In this document: piece after piece, positions 23,385 to 32,098 of the stretch
Layout: each line of letters starts with the position of its first letter
Numbering within the stretch: the first letter of the stretch is position 1
NCBI GenBank assembly: GCA_024710705.1
Contig: JANJUF010000038.1
Location: 1-32,098, forward strand
Source: Gemmatimonadaceae bacterium
GTDB taxonomy: Bacteria; Gemmatimonadota; Gemmatimonadetes; Gemmatimonadales; Gemmatimonadaceae
Direction: 5' to 3'
DNA: 32,098 bases
The notes under the pieces: model-generated
Databases searched by the model: none
Seen by the model: the letters and a program-made list of their open reading frames with translations, nothing else
Told to the model about the DNA's origin: nothing
Made by a program: the position numbers and the translations under genes

Positions 23385-26360
23385 ATGACCCGACTCGTCC
23401 TCGCCGCGCTCCTCGCACTGGTACCCAGCGGCCTTCGTGCGCAAACCGCGTCCAGCGGCGCGCTCGCTGGCGTGGTCACCGACGCCACCGCTTCGCCGAT
23501 TTTCGGCGCGATCATAGAACTGCGGGGGACAGCGCTTCCGACCGCGCGCACGGCGATGGCCGACAGCCTCGGTCGATTCGTACTCGGGGACCTTCCGCCT
23601 GGACTCTACGATCTCACCGCGCGCGGCTTCGGCTTCCAGCCCGCCACGCTCGGCGACATTCGCGTGGCAGAAGGGAGGACCACCGAAGTGCGCGTCGTGC
23701 TGACGCAAACGGCTGCGCGCTTGTCCACCGTGCAGATCGTCGCGAGCGCCACCCAAGTGGATGCCACGACACCGGCGCAGGTGGAGCGCCTGGAGCGCCG
23801 GGACATGGCGCGTCTCGCCACCGGCCGCGACGCGGCGAGCCTTGTCGGGCTCGTGCCCGGCTCGCGCGCCGGTGCGGTGTGGGGAGGCGGCGGCGAGCTC
23901 TCCAACAACGTGCAACTCGACGGCATCAACGCTGGCCATCCTGGCATTGGCGGTGATTTCCTCCGGCCGAGCGTGGACTGGATTGATCGCCTTGAGGTGC
24001 GTGGCCTCGGCGCCGGCGCCGACCAGGGAAACTTCCAGGGTGGCGTCATCAACGCGGTCACGCGCACCGGCACCGATCGGCGCGAAGCGACCGTCCGCAC
24101 CAACTTCGAAGCGGCGTCCCTCTCGGAATCAAACTTCAACCTGCGCGAAGAGGGCGTGGAGCAGGCCTCGCGCCGAGAGGTAAGCGGCGAGGCGGCGGGG
24201 CCGATCATTCCCGGCACACTCCACTACTTCCTCGGGGGTCAGGCGGTCGCCCGAGACCTGCGGGTGCCAGACCTCACCCTGTCCAACACAGCCGTGGGTT
24301 ATCGCGACGTGCAGACCGCGCTCGTGGATGGGCGCGGCCTCGCCAAGCTTACGTGGCGCCCCGACGAAGCCGGGCGACTCGACCTGCTCATCGGCGGGGG
24401 AAGTGCCGCCACGGAACGGGCCGGACTCTCCGGCGCCGACGACCCGTCGTCCACGCAGCGGGTCACCGCACCGTCGCTCTTCTATGAAATCGCGTGGACC
24501 TACGATCGTGGCGCGCGGCACGCCTTCGACCTTCGTCTCCTTGGCTACACGGCCACGGAGGAGCGCGTCGGATATGAGGGGCGCGACATCCCCGGCGTAC
24601 GCGCATTCGCCCTCGCGCGTGAGCCCGGATTCCAGAACGCCGACTTCTCCGAGCGTCGCGATCCGTCCAGCCTCGCACTGAAGGGTTCGTGGCGCACCCA
24701 CGTTCGCCTCTTCGGCCTGCAGCACCGGCTCGTGAGTGGTGCGGAGTTGAGCGGTGGACGGTGGCGCCAGGAGCGTACCCGCAATGGGGGACTGACCTGG
24801 CGTCCCTTCCCCGATCCCGACGTCGGGTTCATCGATCCCGCCGATCCCACGACCTGGGCCGCCACGGGAACGCAGTGGGGCGGCGAGGTCCGTCTCCGAT
24901 CCGAGGTGCGCAGCGCCGCCCTCTTCGTGCAGGACGAGATCGCCCTCGGTTCGCGCGTCACCCTCACGCCCGGCGTCCGCGCCAGTGCCTGGGAAGGCAC
25001 TCTGCGCGCGCCGTCGGGACTGGACCCCAGCGTGCGCGCCACGGGATGGGATCCGCGCGTCGGTCTCGCCTGGGACGTGCTCGGCGACGGTACCACGGCC
25101 CTGAAGACGCACTGGGGGCGCTATCACCAAGGCATGGCGGGGGCGCTCTTTGATCGGCTCGCCGGTGCGGAGGTGTACTCCAACGAGCTCTTCTACACCA
25201 ACGCCCCGCGCCCCACCGATCCCCGCGGCACGCTCACCCCGGAGGAGCGCGATGCGACGTATCTCGACGTGACCGGTGCGCCGCTCATTCCGAACGTCAA
25301 GCGCTTCGATGAAGCGGGGCGGGCGTCGGGATACCGTCAGCCCTACATGGACCAGCTCGTGGTCGCCCTCGAGCGCTCCTTCGGCCAACGCTGGAAGGTC
25401 GAACTGGTCTACACCGATCGTCGCAATCGCAACCTGGTCGGGTTGCTCGACCGTAACCTCGCGTCGAACTTCACGCCGATCCGTGACGTCGCCGTGGGGA
25501 CGCGCTACGGCAGTACGCTGCTGGATCCAGACGGTGCGCGGCTCGCGCTCCCCGTGGTCTGGATCCCCAACAACGACCTGCGTGATGCCCTCATCCTGTT
25601 GCGGGCCCGCAGGTTGCCCGCGCCGCCGGGATTCTCCTACGACACGATCACAACCCTGACGTGGGATCCCGACCTCGCAGTCACGACGCTGCCTGATGCC
25701 CGCCGCACCTTCCGGCAGGCCTACGTTGCGGTGCGGACCGAACACGAGCGTTGGAACGCCGCCGGCTCCTTCGCTTGGACGCAGCTGCAGGGCAACGTCG
25801 CCGGTGTCACCGCGTTCGGCGGGGCCGGTGATGCGTTTCGGGCGGGTGGCTGGGCCCGACCGAACGAGGCCGTCAACAACGAGGGACCCTTGGGCGATTT
25901 TGCCGAGCTTGAGGCCAAGTTCTGGCTCGGCGCGCAGCTTCCATGGGGATTGCAGGGCGGCGTAACCCTCACCCACCTCACCGGCGAACGCGTCACGCCG
26001 TTCTTCGAGATGGAGGCGTTCCGGTATCGCTTTGCCACCTCGCATGTCGGCGGTGCCGTCTTCGAGCCGGAGCTGTTCCAAGGCGCCAACGGCCAGACCC
26101 TCTTCCTCGAGCCACGCGGGGCGCGCCGCTACGGCGACCGCACCCTCGTGGACTTCCGCCTCGAACGCGCCTTCGTGATGCAAGAGCAGACGCTGGCGTT
26201 GACGCTCGAGCTGTTCAACGCTCTTGGCGAGAATGCCGCAACGTCAGTCAATCTCCGCGTGGAGGACAACTTCCTCTTCGACGAGACCACCGAGTACGCC
26301 GCCGTCCGACGGCGCGTCGAGCCGCGCCGCATCCGGCTCGGCATGCGCATCGACTTCTGA
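23385..26360 (+). CDS. TonB-dependent receptor with N-terminal carboxypeptidase-regulatory-like domain (Oar-like)
   Basis: 991 residues. A signal peptide (MTRLVLAALLALVPSGLRAQ) is followed by a carboxypeptidase D regulatory-like beta-sandwich (about 25-105; GVVTDATASPIFGAIIELRG, ADSLGRFVLGDLPPGLY), a plug domain (about 115-235; LVGLVPGSRAG, NNVQLDGIN, GGVINAVTRTGT), and a 22-strand-type barrel ending in GMRIDF with a terminal Phe. The order matches Oar/SusC-like outer-membrane receptors. I cannot find a clear TonB box. It would import or bind a large substrate at the outer membrane, identity unknown. There is no SusD partner next to it. It is divergent from the efflux operon, with candidate TetR operators in the shared region. 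ATG 23385 gives the clean signal peptide. Confidence 0.88.
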   Translation: MTRLVLAALLALVPSGLRAQTASSGALAGVVTDATASPIFGAIIELRGTALPTARTAMADSLGRFVLGDLPPGLYDLTARGFGFQPATLGDIRVAEGRTTEVRVVLTQTAARLSTVQIVASATQVDATTPAQVERLERRDMARLATGRDAASLVGLVPGSRAGAVWGGGGELSNNVQLDGINAGHPGIGGDFLRPSVDWIDRLEVRGLGAGADQGNFQGGVINAVTRTGTDRREATVRTNFEAASLSESNFNLREEGVEQASRREVSGEAAGPIIPGTLHYFLGGQAVARDLRVPDLTLSNTAVGYRDVQTALVDGRGLAKLTWRPDEAGRLDLLIGGGSAATERAGLSGADDPSSTQRVTAPSLFYEIAWTYDRGARHAFDLRLLGYTATEERVGYEGRDIPGVRAFALAREPGFQNADFSERRDPSSLALKGSWRTHVRLFGLQHRLVSGAELSGGRWRQERTRNGGLTWRPFPDPDVGFIDPADPTTWAATGTQWGGEVRLRSEVRSAALFVQDEIALGSRVTLTPGVRASAWEGTLRAPSGLDPSVRATGWDPRVGLAWDVLGDGTTALKTHWGRYHQGMAGALFDRLAGAEVYSNELFYTNAPRPTDPRGTLTPEERDATYLDVTGAPLIPNVKRFDEAGRASGYRQPYMDQLVVALERSFGQRWKVELVYTDRRNRNLVGLLDRNLASNFTPIRDVAVGTRYGSTLLDPDGARLALPVVWIPNNDLRDALILLRARRLPAPPGFSYDTITTLTWDPDLAVTTLPDARRTFRQAYVAVRTEHERWNAAGSFAWTQLQGNVAGVTAFGGAGDAFRAGGWARPNEAVNNEGPLGDFAELEAKFWLGAQLPWGLQGGVTLTHLTGERVTPFFEMEAFRYRFATSHVGGAVFEPELFQGANGQTLFLEPRGARRYGDRTLVDFRLERAFVMQEQTLALTLELFNALGENAATSVNLRVEDNFLFDETTEYAAVRRRVEPRRIRLGMRIDF

Positions 26361-26418
26361 CCGACGGGAACTCAGGCGCGCCTGCCCGACTATGTTCTGA
26401 GTCCACAACCCGTTTGCC

Positions 26419-26880
26419 ATGGCCAAGCAGAAACCCGACAACCCGACCCTCGCTGCCAAGCTCACCCCGCTGCAGTACGAGGTGACGCAGTGCAGCGCCA
26501 CCGAGCCCCCGTTCCGCAACGAGTTCTGGGATCACCACGAGCCCGGGATCTACGTGGATGTGGTGTCCGGCGAGCCCCTGTTCTCCTCCACCGACAAGTT
26601 CGACTCCGGCACGGGGTGGCCGTCCTTCACCAAGCCCCTCGTGGATGCGCAGGTGAAGGAGCACGAGGATCGCTCCTACGGCATGCGGCGCGTGGAAGTG
26701 CGTTCGGCCGAGGGCGACTCGCACCTCGGGCACCTCTTTCCCGATGGCCCCGGCCCGACCGGCATGCGCTACTGCATCAACAGCGCCTCGCTCCGGTTCA
26801 TCCCGGCGGCGCGCCTGACGGCCGAGGGCTACGCCAACTTCGCGAGCCTGTTCCCCGACATCGCGCAGGAGTCGGCATGA
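26419..26880 (+). CDS. msrB: Peptide methionine-(R)-S-oxide reductase
   Basis: 153 residues. Catalytic Cys119 is in [13 protein letters not shown], and [22 protein letters not shown] are conserved MsrB segments. The four zinc-binding cysteines of many MsrBs are absent ([10 protein letters not shown]), and the site often holding the resolving Cys (SGCGWP) is Thr. Cys25 in [11 protein letters not shown] is the likely resolving residue, as described for Xanthomonas-type MsrB. It reduces methionine-R-sulfoxide in proteins using thioredoxin. No signal peptide, so cytoplasmic. Its stop overlaps the msrA start by four bases (ATGA). Confidence 0.95.
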   Translation: MAKQKPDNPTLAAKLTPLQYEVTQCSATEPPFRNEFWDHHEPGIYVDVVSGEPLFSSTDKFDSGTGWPSFTKPLVDAQVKEHEDRSYGMRRVEVRSAEGDSHLGHLFPDGPGPTGMRYCINSASLRFIPAARLTAEGYANFASLFPDIAQESA

Positions 26881-27410
26881 CGAGCGAAGTCGCGACACTG
26901 GCCGGCGGCTGCTTCTGGTGCCTCGAGGCCGTCTACCTCGACCTCCGCGGCGTCACGAAGGTGAAGAGCGGCTACGCCGGCGGACACGTGGCCAACCCGA
27001 CGTACGAGCAGGTCTGCGGCAAGCAGACGGGCCACGCCGAGGTGGTGCAGGTGACCTTCGACCCGTCCGTCATCAGCTACGGCGACCTGCTCGACGTGTT
27101 CTTCACGATCCACGATCCGACCACGAAGGATCGCCAGGGCAATGACATCGGCCCGCAGTACCGCTCGGCGATCTTCACGCACTCGACAGAGCAGGCTCAG
27201 GTCGCCCGCGAGCGCCTCGCGGCGGCCCAAGCGCACTGGGACGATCCGATTGTCACCGAGCTGCAGCCGCTGGACAAATTCTGGCCAGCCGAGAACTACC
27301 ACGACAACTACTTCGCGCGGAATCCGCAGAATCCATACTGCGCGGTGGTGGTGGCGCCCAAGGTGTCCAAGGCACGAAAGCTGTTCGTCGAGAAACTCGC
27401 GCGGCCGTGA
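26877..27410 (+). CDS. msrA: Peptide methionine-(S)-S-oxide reductase
   Basis: 177 residues with the catalytic motif GGCFWC at 10-15 (Cys12 nucleophile), [26 protein letters not shown] and [19 protein letters not shown], the last carrying a C-terminal cysteine that may act as resolving residue. It repairs the S epimer of methionine sulfoxide and complements MsrB encoded just before it with a 4-base overlap. The stop shares one base with the start of the next exported-protein gene (TGATG), so all three are translationally linked. Confidence 0.95.
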   Translation: MTSEVATLAGGCFWCLEAVYLDLRGVTKVKSGYAGGHVANPTYEQVCGKQTGHAEVVQVTFDPSVISYGDLLDVFFTIHDPTTKDRQGNDIGPQYRSAIFTHSTEQAQVARERLAAAQAHWDDPIVTELQPLDKFWPAENYHDNYFARNPQNPYCAVVVAPKVSKARKLFVEKLARP

Positions 27411-28468
27411 TGCGCGGTCGCGCCGCCTGCGGACTCGGTCTCCTCGCGGCGTGCCTGATCGGCGCCACCGCCGCCGGTGCGCAGCATCGCATTGTCGTCA
27501 GAGTCGTCACCGTGCCGGAGCGCGCACCACTGGGATATGCCGTGGTCTCGGCTCCAGGCCTGGCCCTCGAACGCTTCGTCGGACCGAGTGGCCTGGTGGC
27601 GCTGGATGTCCCGACGCCCGGGCCCCTGCTCATCCGCGTCAAGCGACTCGGCTTCACCCCGCGCGATACGGTCGTCACCGTGACCAACGCGGCGGCGCAG
27701 GAAGTGGTTGTCGCGCTCGAACGCTTCACGTACCGGCTCCCTGCCGTGCGCGTGGTCGAACTCCCGCCCTGCCGGCGCCCGGGCTTGCGTACCGACACCC
27801 CGGAAGCCGTGCGCGGCGTGGTGGACCAGCTGCGCCAGAACGCCGAGCGGTATCGCCTCCTCGCCACGGCGCACCCGTTCGCGTACCGCTCCGAGCGCAC
27901 ATTCCGCCGGCAGATCGCCAACGGCGAACCGTGGTTCGAGCGGAGTGACACGATCGTCGTCAGCGGGACGCCGGAATGGCGATATCGGCCGGGCCAAGTG
28001 GTGGCGCGGGACCCCGACCCCGACAGCCGACGGGGATGGATCATGCACATCCCCCTGGTGAGCGACATCGCTGAGGAGCGGTTCATTGACGCGCACTGCT
28101 TCCACGTGATGGGCGTGGAAGAGAAGGAGGGCGCGCAGCTCCTGCGCATCGAGGTGCGCGCGTCGGAGCGTCTCCGTGGATCGGATGTGGATCTCACCGC
28201 CTGGCTCGACCCCACTGACTTCCAGCTCCGCTTCGCGAGCTTCCGACTCACCAACTTCCGCTCACGCTTCCCCACGCTCGCGGCGGTGGAAAGCGACGTC
28301 ACGTACGTCGAGGTCGTGCCATTCATTCCCGTGATGGAGGAGATGCGGGCTCGGAATGTGGACGGACGGGGGCGGCCGCCTGCGCGACAGACCATCTTCT
28401 TCGAGGACCAACGCATCCTCGAGTTATCGTTCTTGGGTGAACCCCCGCCCGGATTCCGGGCGCCCTGA
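27410..28468 (+). CDS. Exported protein with carboxypeptidase-regulatory-like N-terminal domain
   Basis: 352 residues. A signal peptide (LGLLAACLIGATAAGAQ) precedes a beta-sandwich like the CarboxypepD_reg-like fold (about 27-110; VVTVPERAPLGYAVVSAPGL, GLVALDVPTPGPLLIRVKRLGF). The remaining 240 residues, including PCRRPGLRTDTPEAVRG and ERFIDAHCFHVMGVEEKEG, are not a family I recognise. Proteins with this domain order are frequent in Gemmatimonadota and Bacteroidota envelopes. An in-frame GTG at 27407 is possible, but ATG 27410 overlaps the msrA stop in the usual TGATG manner. Function unknown. Confidence 0.75.
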   Translation: MRGRAACGLGLLAACLIGATAAGAQHRIVVRVVTVPERAPLGYAVVSAPGLALERFVGPSGLVALDVPTPGPLLIRVKRLGFTPRDTVVTVTNAAAQEVVVALERFTYRLPAVRVVELPPCRRPGLRTDTPEAVRGVVDQLRQNAERYRLLATAHPFAYRSERTFRRQIANGEPWFERSDTIVVSGTPEWRYRPGQVVARDPDPDSRRGWIMHIPLVSDIAEERFIDAHCFHVMGVEEKEGAQLLRIEVRASERLRGSDVDLTAWLDPTDFQLRFASFRLTNFRSRFPTLAAVESDVTYVEVVPFIPVMEEMRARNVDGRGRPPARQTIFFEDQRILELSFLGEPPPGFRAP

Positions 28469-28491
28469 GCCCTCCCTCCGCCAACATCGTC

Positions 28492-29049
28492 ATGCGACTC
28501 GCCGCTCTGATGCTCCTTGTGCTTCCCGCGGCGCTCGCGGCCCAGCAACCCGCTGACGACTTCCTCGACGCGCTGCGCGCGCACTGTGGCAAGGCCTACG
28601 AGGGGCGCGTCGTCAGTCCGCAGGCCGTGGACACGGCCTTCGCGCGCGAGCGGCTCGTGATGCATGTTCGCGCATGCGGGGACACCGTGCGCATCCCCTT
28701 CCACGTCGGAGATGACCGCTCGCGGACCTGGGTGCTCACCCGCACCGCGGCCGGCCTGCGCCTCAAGCACGACCATCGGCACGAGGATGGGAGCGAGGAT
28801 TCCGTGACGCAGTACGGCGGCGACTCGCGCGCCACCGGCACCGCTTCGCTGATGGAGTTTGCCGTGGACAGCTTCACCGTCGCGCTGATTCCGGCGGCTC
28901 GCACGAACGTCTGGACCGTCGAAGTGACGCCGACGCGGTTCGTCTATCAACTGCGCCGTGAAGGGACCGACCGCCGGTTCCGCGTGGAGTTCGACCTGAC
29001 GCGTCCCGTCACGCCGCCGCCCGCGCCCTGGGGTGCGCGCGACCCGTGA
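28492..29049 (+). CDS. Exported protein of unknown function
   Basis: 185 residues with a short signal peptide (MRLAALMLLVLPAALAAQQ). The mature part contains two cysteines (HCGKAYEGRVV and VRACGDTVRI) that could form a disulfide, and is mostly beta by appearance. The C-terminus is a proline-rich tail (PVTPPPAPWG). I do not recognise the family. It lies 23 bases after the previous exported-protein gene and overlaps the next gene's GTG by four bases (GTGA), so it shares that transcript. Confidence 0.72.
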   Translation: MRLAALMLLVLPAALAAQQPADDFLDALRAHCGKAYEGRVVSPQAVDTAFARERLVMHVRACGDTVRIPFHVGDDRSRTWVLTRTAAGLRLKHDHRHEDGSEDSVTQYGGDSRATGTASLMEFAVDSFTVALIPAARTNVWTVEVTPTRFVYQLRREGTDRRFRVEFDLTRPVTPPPAPWGARDP

Positions 29050-32000
29050 TCCTGCTGCTGGCCCTCCTGTTCGTCCTCTCGGGGGCGGCGGGACTGATCT
29101 ACGAATCCATCTGGAGTCGCTACCTCGGGCTCCTCGTCGGGCACAGCGCGTACGCCCAAGTCATCGTCCTCGTCATCTTCCTCGGCGGGATGTCGGTGGG
29201 CGCGGCGATTGCCGCGCGGCGCTCGGCGACGCTACGCGAACCGCTGCTCTGGTACGCCGCGATCGAAGGCATCGTCGGGGTGTTCGGGCTGGTCTTCCAC
29301 GACGTCTTCATCGCGGCCAGTGCCGTCGCGTACGGGACGCTCTTCCCCGCCCTGGCGGGAGGCGCGACGCTCGCGCTCGCCAAGTGGTCGCTCGCGGCGA
29401 TGCTCATCGTGCCGCAGTCGGTGCTCCTCGGCGCCACGTTCCCGCTGATGACGGCGGGGGTGCTGCGTCGATTGGGGACCGATGCGACCGCGCGGAGCGG
29501 GAGCGCGCTCGGGCTGCTGTATTTCGCCAACTCTTTCGGCGCGGCGGCCGGTGTGCTCGTCGCGGGGTTCTGGCTGGTGGACATCGCCGGACTGCCCGGC
29601 ACGCTGATTGTCGCCGCCTGCCTGAACCTTGTTGTCGCGCTGGCGACGTACGGTGCGGTTCGACTGGAGCGCGCCGAGGATCCTGAGACGCCACCGTTCG
29701 CCGATGCGAGTGTCGGCGCTGCACGCCCGCCCCTCGCGGCTGGCGGATTCTCCGATGATGTCGAGGCCGCCGGGGCGCGTGGGCGGCTCGGGCGGCTCCT
29801 GCTGAGCGTCGCCTTCGGCACGGCCGTCGCCTCGTTCATCTATGAAATCGCGTGGGTGCGGATGCTGTCGCTGGTGCTAGGGAGCGCCACGCACGCCTTC
29901 GAGCTGATGCTCTCGGCGTTCATCTTGGGGTTGGCGCTCGGGGCACTGATCATCCGGCGTGCGGCCGATCGCAGCCTCGACACGGTGCGCCTGCTCGGCA
30001 TCGTCCAGTTCGCGATGGGAACGCTGGCCATCCTCACCCTCGCGCTCTACCTGGATTCCTTCCACTGGATGGCGACGCTGCTCCAGACGGTTCAGCGCAC
30101 CGACACGGGCTACACCGTCTTCAACGTCGCCCGCTACGGCATCGCCCTGGCGATCATGCTGCCAGCGACCATCTGCGCCGGGATGACCCTGCCGCTGATC
30201 ACACGCGCGCTGCTGGCCGTGGGCGTTGGGGAACGCGCCATCGGAAGCGTGTACGCGTGGAACACGCTCGGATCAATCCTCGGGGTCGCCCTCGCCGCCC
30301 TCGTGCTGATGCCGATGCTTGGGGTGCGCGGCGTGCTCATCCTCGGTGGCGCGCTGGACATCGCCATCGGCGTCGCCCTGTTGCGGCACCGCGCCGCAAC
30401 CGTACCGGCCATGCGCCGGACGCGTGACCTGGCGACGGTGGCCGGCGTGCTGGTGGTGCTCGGAGCGGCCGTGGCGCCGGCCTTCGACCCTGGAATCCTC
30501 TCGAGTGGCGTCTTCCGCTACGGCGTGGTCCCCGAGCCGGGCGCACGCGAGATCATCTTCTATGAGCACGGCCGCACGGCAAGCGTGAGCGTGCAGCTCG
30601 GACCCGACAGCGGTTACACCATCGCGACCAACGGCAAACCCGACGCCTCACTGGCACCGGAGTGGTTCGCGTCGTCGCTGACGGAGTGGAACCGCACGGC
30701 CCTTGGAGGGGACAACGCCACGCAGGTGCTCATCCCGCTGATCACCCTCGCCCACGCGCCGCAGGCGAGAGACGGTGCCGTCATCGGCTTCGGCGCCGGC
30801 ATGACCTCGCACTTCGCGCTCGCCAGCCCGGCGCTCGAATGGCTCACGACCATCGAGATCGAACCGCAGATGATCGCCGCCGGACGGCTACTGCAACCCG
30901 CCAACACGCGGGTCTTCACCGATCCCCGTTCCGTGTTCGTGACGGACGATGCCCGCTCCTTCTTCGCGGCATCGCAGCGACGCTTCGACGTCATCTTCTC
31001 GGAGCCGTCGAACCCCTGGGTGAGTGGGGTTGCGGGCCTCTTCACCGAGGAGTTCTATGCGCGGGTCTCGGCGCACCTCACACCCACCGGCGTGTTCGGT
31101 CAATGGCTGCACCTCTACGAGATGGAGGATGACCTCCTCCTCGGCATCCTGGCCGCGCTGAGCAAGTCGTTCGCCTCGTACGAGATCTATCTCACCAACG
31201 ACGTGGATGCGTTGGTGGTTGCCTCGAACATGCCGCAGCTTCCCGAGCCCGACTGGACGTTGCTCGCGTGGGAGGATGTGGAGCTCGACCTCGCGCGCTT
31301 CCGACGCCTCACCCCCGAGCTACTCGCGGCCACGCGCGTGATTGGGCATCGCGAACTCCAGCCCTTGCTCGCCGACTGGACCGGAACCAACTCCGATTTC
31401 TATCCGGTGCTCGACCTCGGCGCCGAACGTGCGCGGTTCACCGGCACCGAGGCCAGCGCCTTTGCGTCACTCGCCCTCGAGCGTTTCGATCTCGGTGCGG
31501 CGTTGGCGGACCGGCGAGTTCCCTGGCCGTCCGCCGACGTCGCGGCCCTCCCGCACGCGCGATTCCAGGCGCAGGTGCGCGGCCGCCTGCTTCGCCTTGG
31601 TGGCGCGGACGTGGACTCCGCCTACTCCGGGAACGCGCTCGACGCCGCACGCCTGCGGGCACAGCGCTTGACCCTCGAGCTGGCAAGCGGGCAGGCCCCC
31701 GTGAGCTGGCCGCTGTGGTTCGCCGAGGTCTTGCAGGCCGAGCGGGACCGCCATCAGGGCACGATGGGCGTGGCCGATAGCGCATGGTATCGCGCGGTGG
31801 AGCGGTACCTGGCCGACCGACAGGCACCGGAGGGCGCCCGCGCCGCGTTGCGCTTCCTCCGCGCTGCCGTGACGTACGACTGGCAGGGTGTCGCCGCCGA
31901 GGTGGATGCGATGATTGCCGAGCGCGACCGTGGCCGCGCGTGGCTCCCGCCGGCGCTGCTCGTGGATGCCGCGGTGATCGCGCGCCTGCGCACGGGAGAC

Positions 32001-32098
32001 GTCGCCGGCGCCCGCGCCGCCTTCGCGCGGTTGAACGACGTGGCGGGCCGTGGGCCGTTTGACTTCCGGACCTTGCTGCTGGACGCGCATGTCACCGC
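29046..32098 (+). CDS. Large membrane protein with spermidine-synthase-like domain, partial at right edge
   Basis: One frame stays open from GTG 29046 to the window end (1017 codons) with no stop. The first about 490 residues are polytopic, opening VILLLALLFVLSGAAGLIYE and continuing HSAYAQVIVLVIFLGGMSVG, the pattern of membrane-fused spermidine synthases. A SAM-dependent methyltransferase-like domain follows (about 30530-31200): AVIGFGAGMTSHFA at the cofactor-binding loop, IEIEPQMIAAGRLL, TDDARSFF and FDVIFSEPSNPWVSGVAGLF. True spermidine synthases have GGGDGG and a catalytic Asp at the SEPSNPW position, so aminopropyl transfer is doubtful. The last about 250 residues look helical and repeat-like. 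The start overlaps the preceding stop (GTGA). Confidence 0.85.
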   Translation, partial: MILLLALLFVLSGAAGLIYESIWSRYLGLLVGHSAYAQVIVLVIFLGGMSVGAAIAARRSATLREPLLWYAAIEGIVGVFGLVFHDVFIAASAVAYGTLFPALAGGATLALAKWSLAAMLIVPQSVLLGATFPLMTAGVLRRLGTDATARSGSALGLLYFANSFGAAAGVLVAGFWLVDIAGLPGTLIVAACLNLVVALATYGAVRLERAEDPETPPFADASVGAARPPLAAGGFSDDVEAAGARGRLGRLLLSVAFGTAVASFIYEIAWVRMLSLVLGSATHAFELMLSAFILGLALGALIIRRAADRSLDTVRLLGIVQFAMGTLAILTLALYLDSFHWMATLLQTVQRTDTGYTVFNVARYGIALAIMLPATICAGMTLPLITRALLAVGVGERAIGSVYAWNTLGSILGVALAALVLMPMLGVRGVLILGGALDIAIGVALLRHRAATVPAMRRTRDLATVAGVLVVLGAAVAPAFDPGILSSGVFRYGVVPEPGAREIIFYEHGRTASVSVQLGPDSGYTIATNGKPDASLAPEWFASSLTEWNRTALGGDNATQVLIPLITLAHAPQARDGAVIGFGAGMTSHFALASPALEWLTTIEIEPQMIAAGRLLQPANTRVFTDPRSVFVTDDARSFFAASQRRFDVIFSEPSNPWVSGVAGLFTEEFYARVSAHLTPTGVFGQWLHLYEMEDDLLLGILAALSKSFASYEIYLTNDVDALVVASNMPQLPEPDWTLLAWEDVELDLARFRRLTPELLAATRVIGHRELQPLLADWTGTNSDFYPVLDLGAERARFTGTEASAFASLALERFDLGAALADRRVPWPSADVAALPHARFQAQVRGRLLRLGGADVDSAYSGNALDAARLRAQRLTLELASGQAPVSWPLWFAEVLQAERDRHQGTMGVADSAWYRAVERYLADRQAPEGARAALRFLRAAVTYDWQGVAAEVDAMIAERDRGRAWLPPALLVDAAVIARLRTGDVAGARAAFARLNDVAGRGPFDFRTLLLDAHVT

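Noticed and set aside
24129-26183. A 684-codon open frame on the minus strand opposite the TonB receptor
   Set aside because: Antisense to a gene with signal peptide, plug and barrel features; no motifs, typical shadow frame.

Overview
The window looks like a chromosomal segment from a GC-rich, Gram-negative (diderm) bacterium, most plausibly a member of Gemmatimonadota. The basis is the very GC-rich codon use, many exported proteins with short '-AQ' type signal peptides, an AcrB-type pump with TolC and a lipoprotein adaptor, and a TonB-dependent receptor with an N-terminal carboxypeptidase-regulatory-like domain. The taxon is an inference. I see no rRNA, tRNA, CRISPR array, insertion sequence or phage genes, and no gene-free stretch longer than about 220 bases.

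Layout. 1-4286 (minus strand): a tight run transcribed right to left. It encodes a SWIB-domain protein with a Lys/Ala tail, signal peptidase I, a membrane-anchored RidA protein, a small membrane protein, an exported M24 metallopeptidase homologue, a GroES-like protein and a bacilliredoxin cut by the window edge. Several of these genes overlap by 1-4 bases. 4287-4499 is an intergenic region with an unusual 22-base-periodic set of small hairpins. 4500-6903 (minus): a coupled trio of an Asp-box lipoprotein, a receiver protein carrying a histidine-kinase dimerisation domain but no ATPase domain, and endonuclease IV. 6969-9516 (plus): L-glutamate-semialdehyde dehydrogenase and a PhzF-family protein. 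9541-14640 (minus): a membrane diguanylate cyclase, a large outer-membrane-barrel protein and a polytopic membrane protein. 14687-16748 (plus): an aromatic-amino-acid-decarboxylase-type PLP enzyme and a small Spy-like lipoprotein.

16850-23166 (minus) is a complete tripartite RND efflux operon. Its first gene encodes a TetR-type DNA-binding domain continuous, in one open frame, with a signal-peptide-like segment and a TolC outer-membrane factor. Two palindromes lie just upstream of that gene, in the region shared with a divergent TonB-dependent receptor (23385-26360, plus). The simplest reading is a self-regulated pump whose repressor is made as part of its outer-membrane channel polypeptide. 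I regard this as the most interesting item in the window.

26419-32098 (plus): methionine sulfoxide reductases MsrB and MsrA, two exported proteins of unknown function, and a very long membrane protein with a spermidine-synthase-like domain that runs off the right edge. Most genes in this block are spaced by zero to a few bases, suggesting one transcript from msrB onward.
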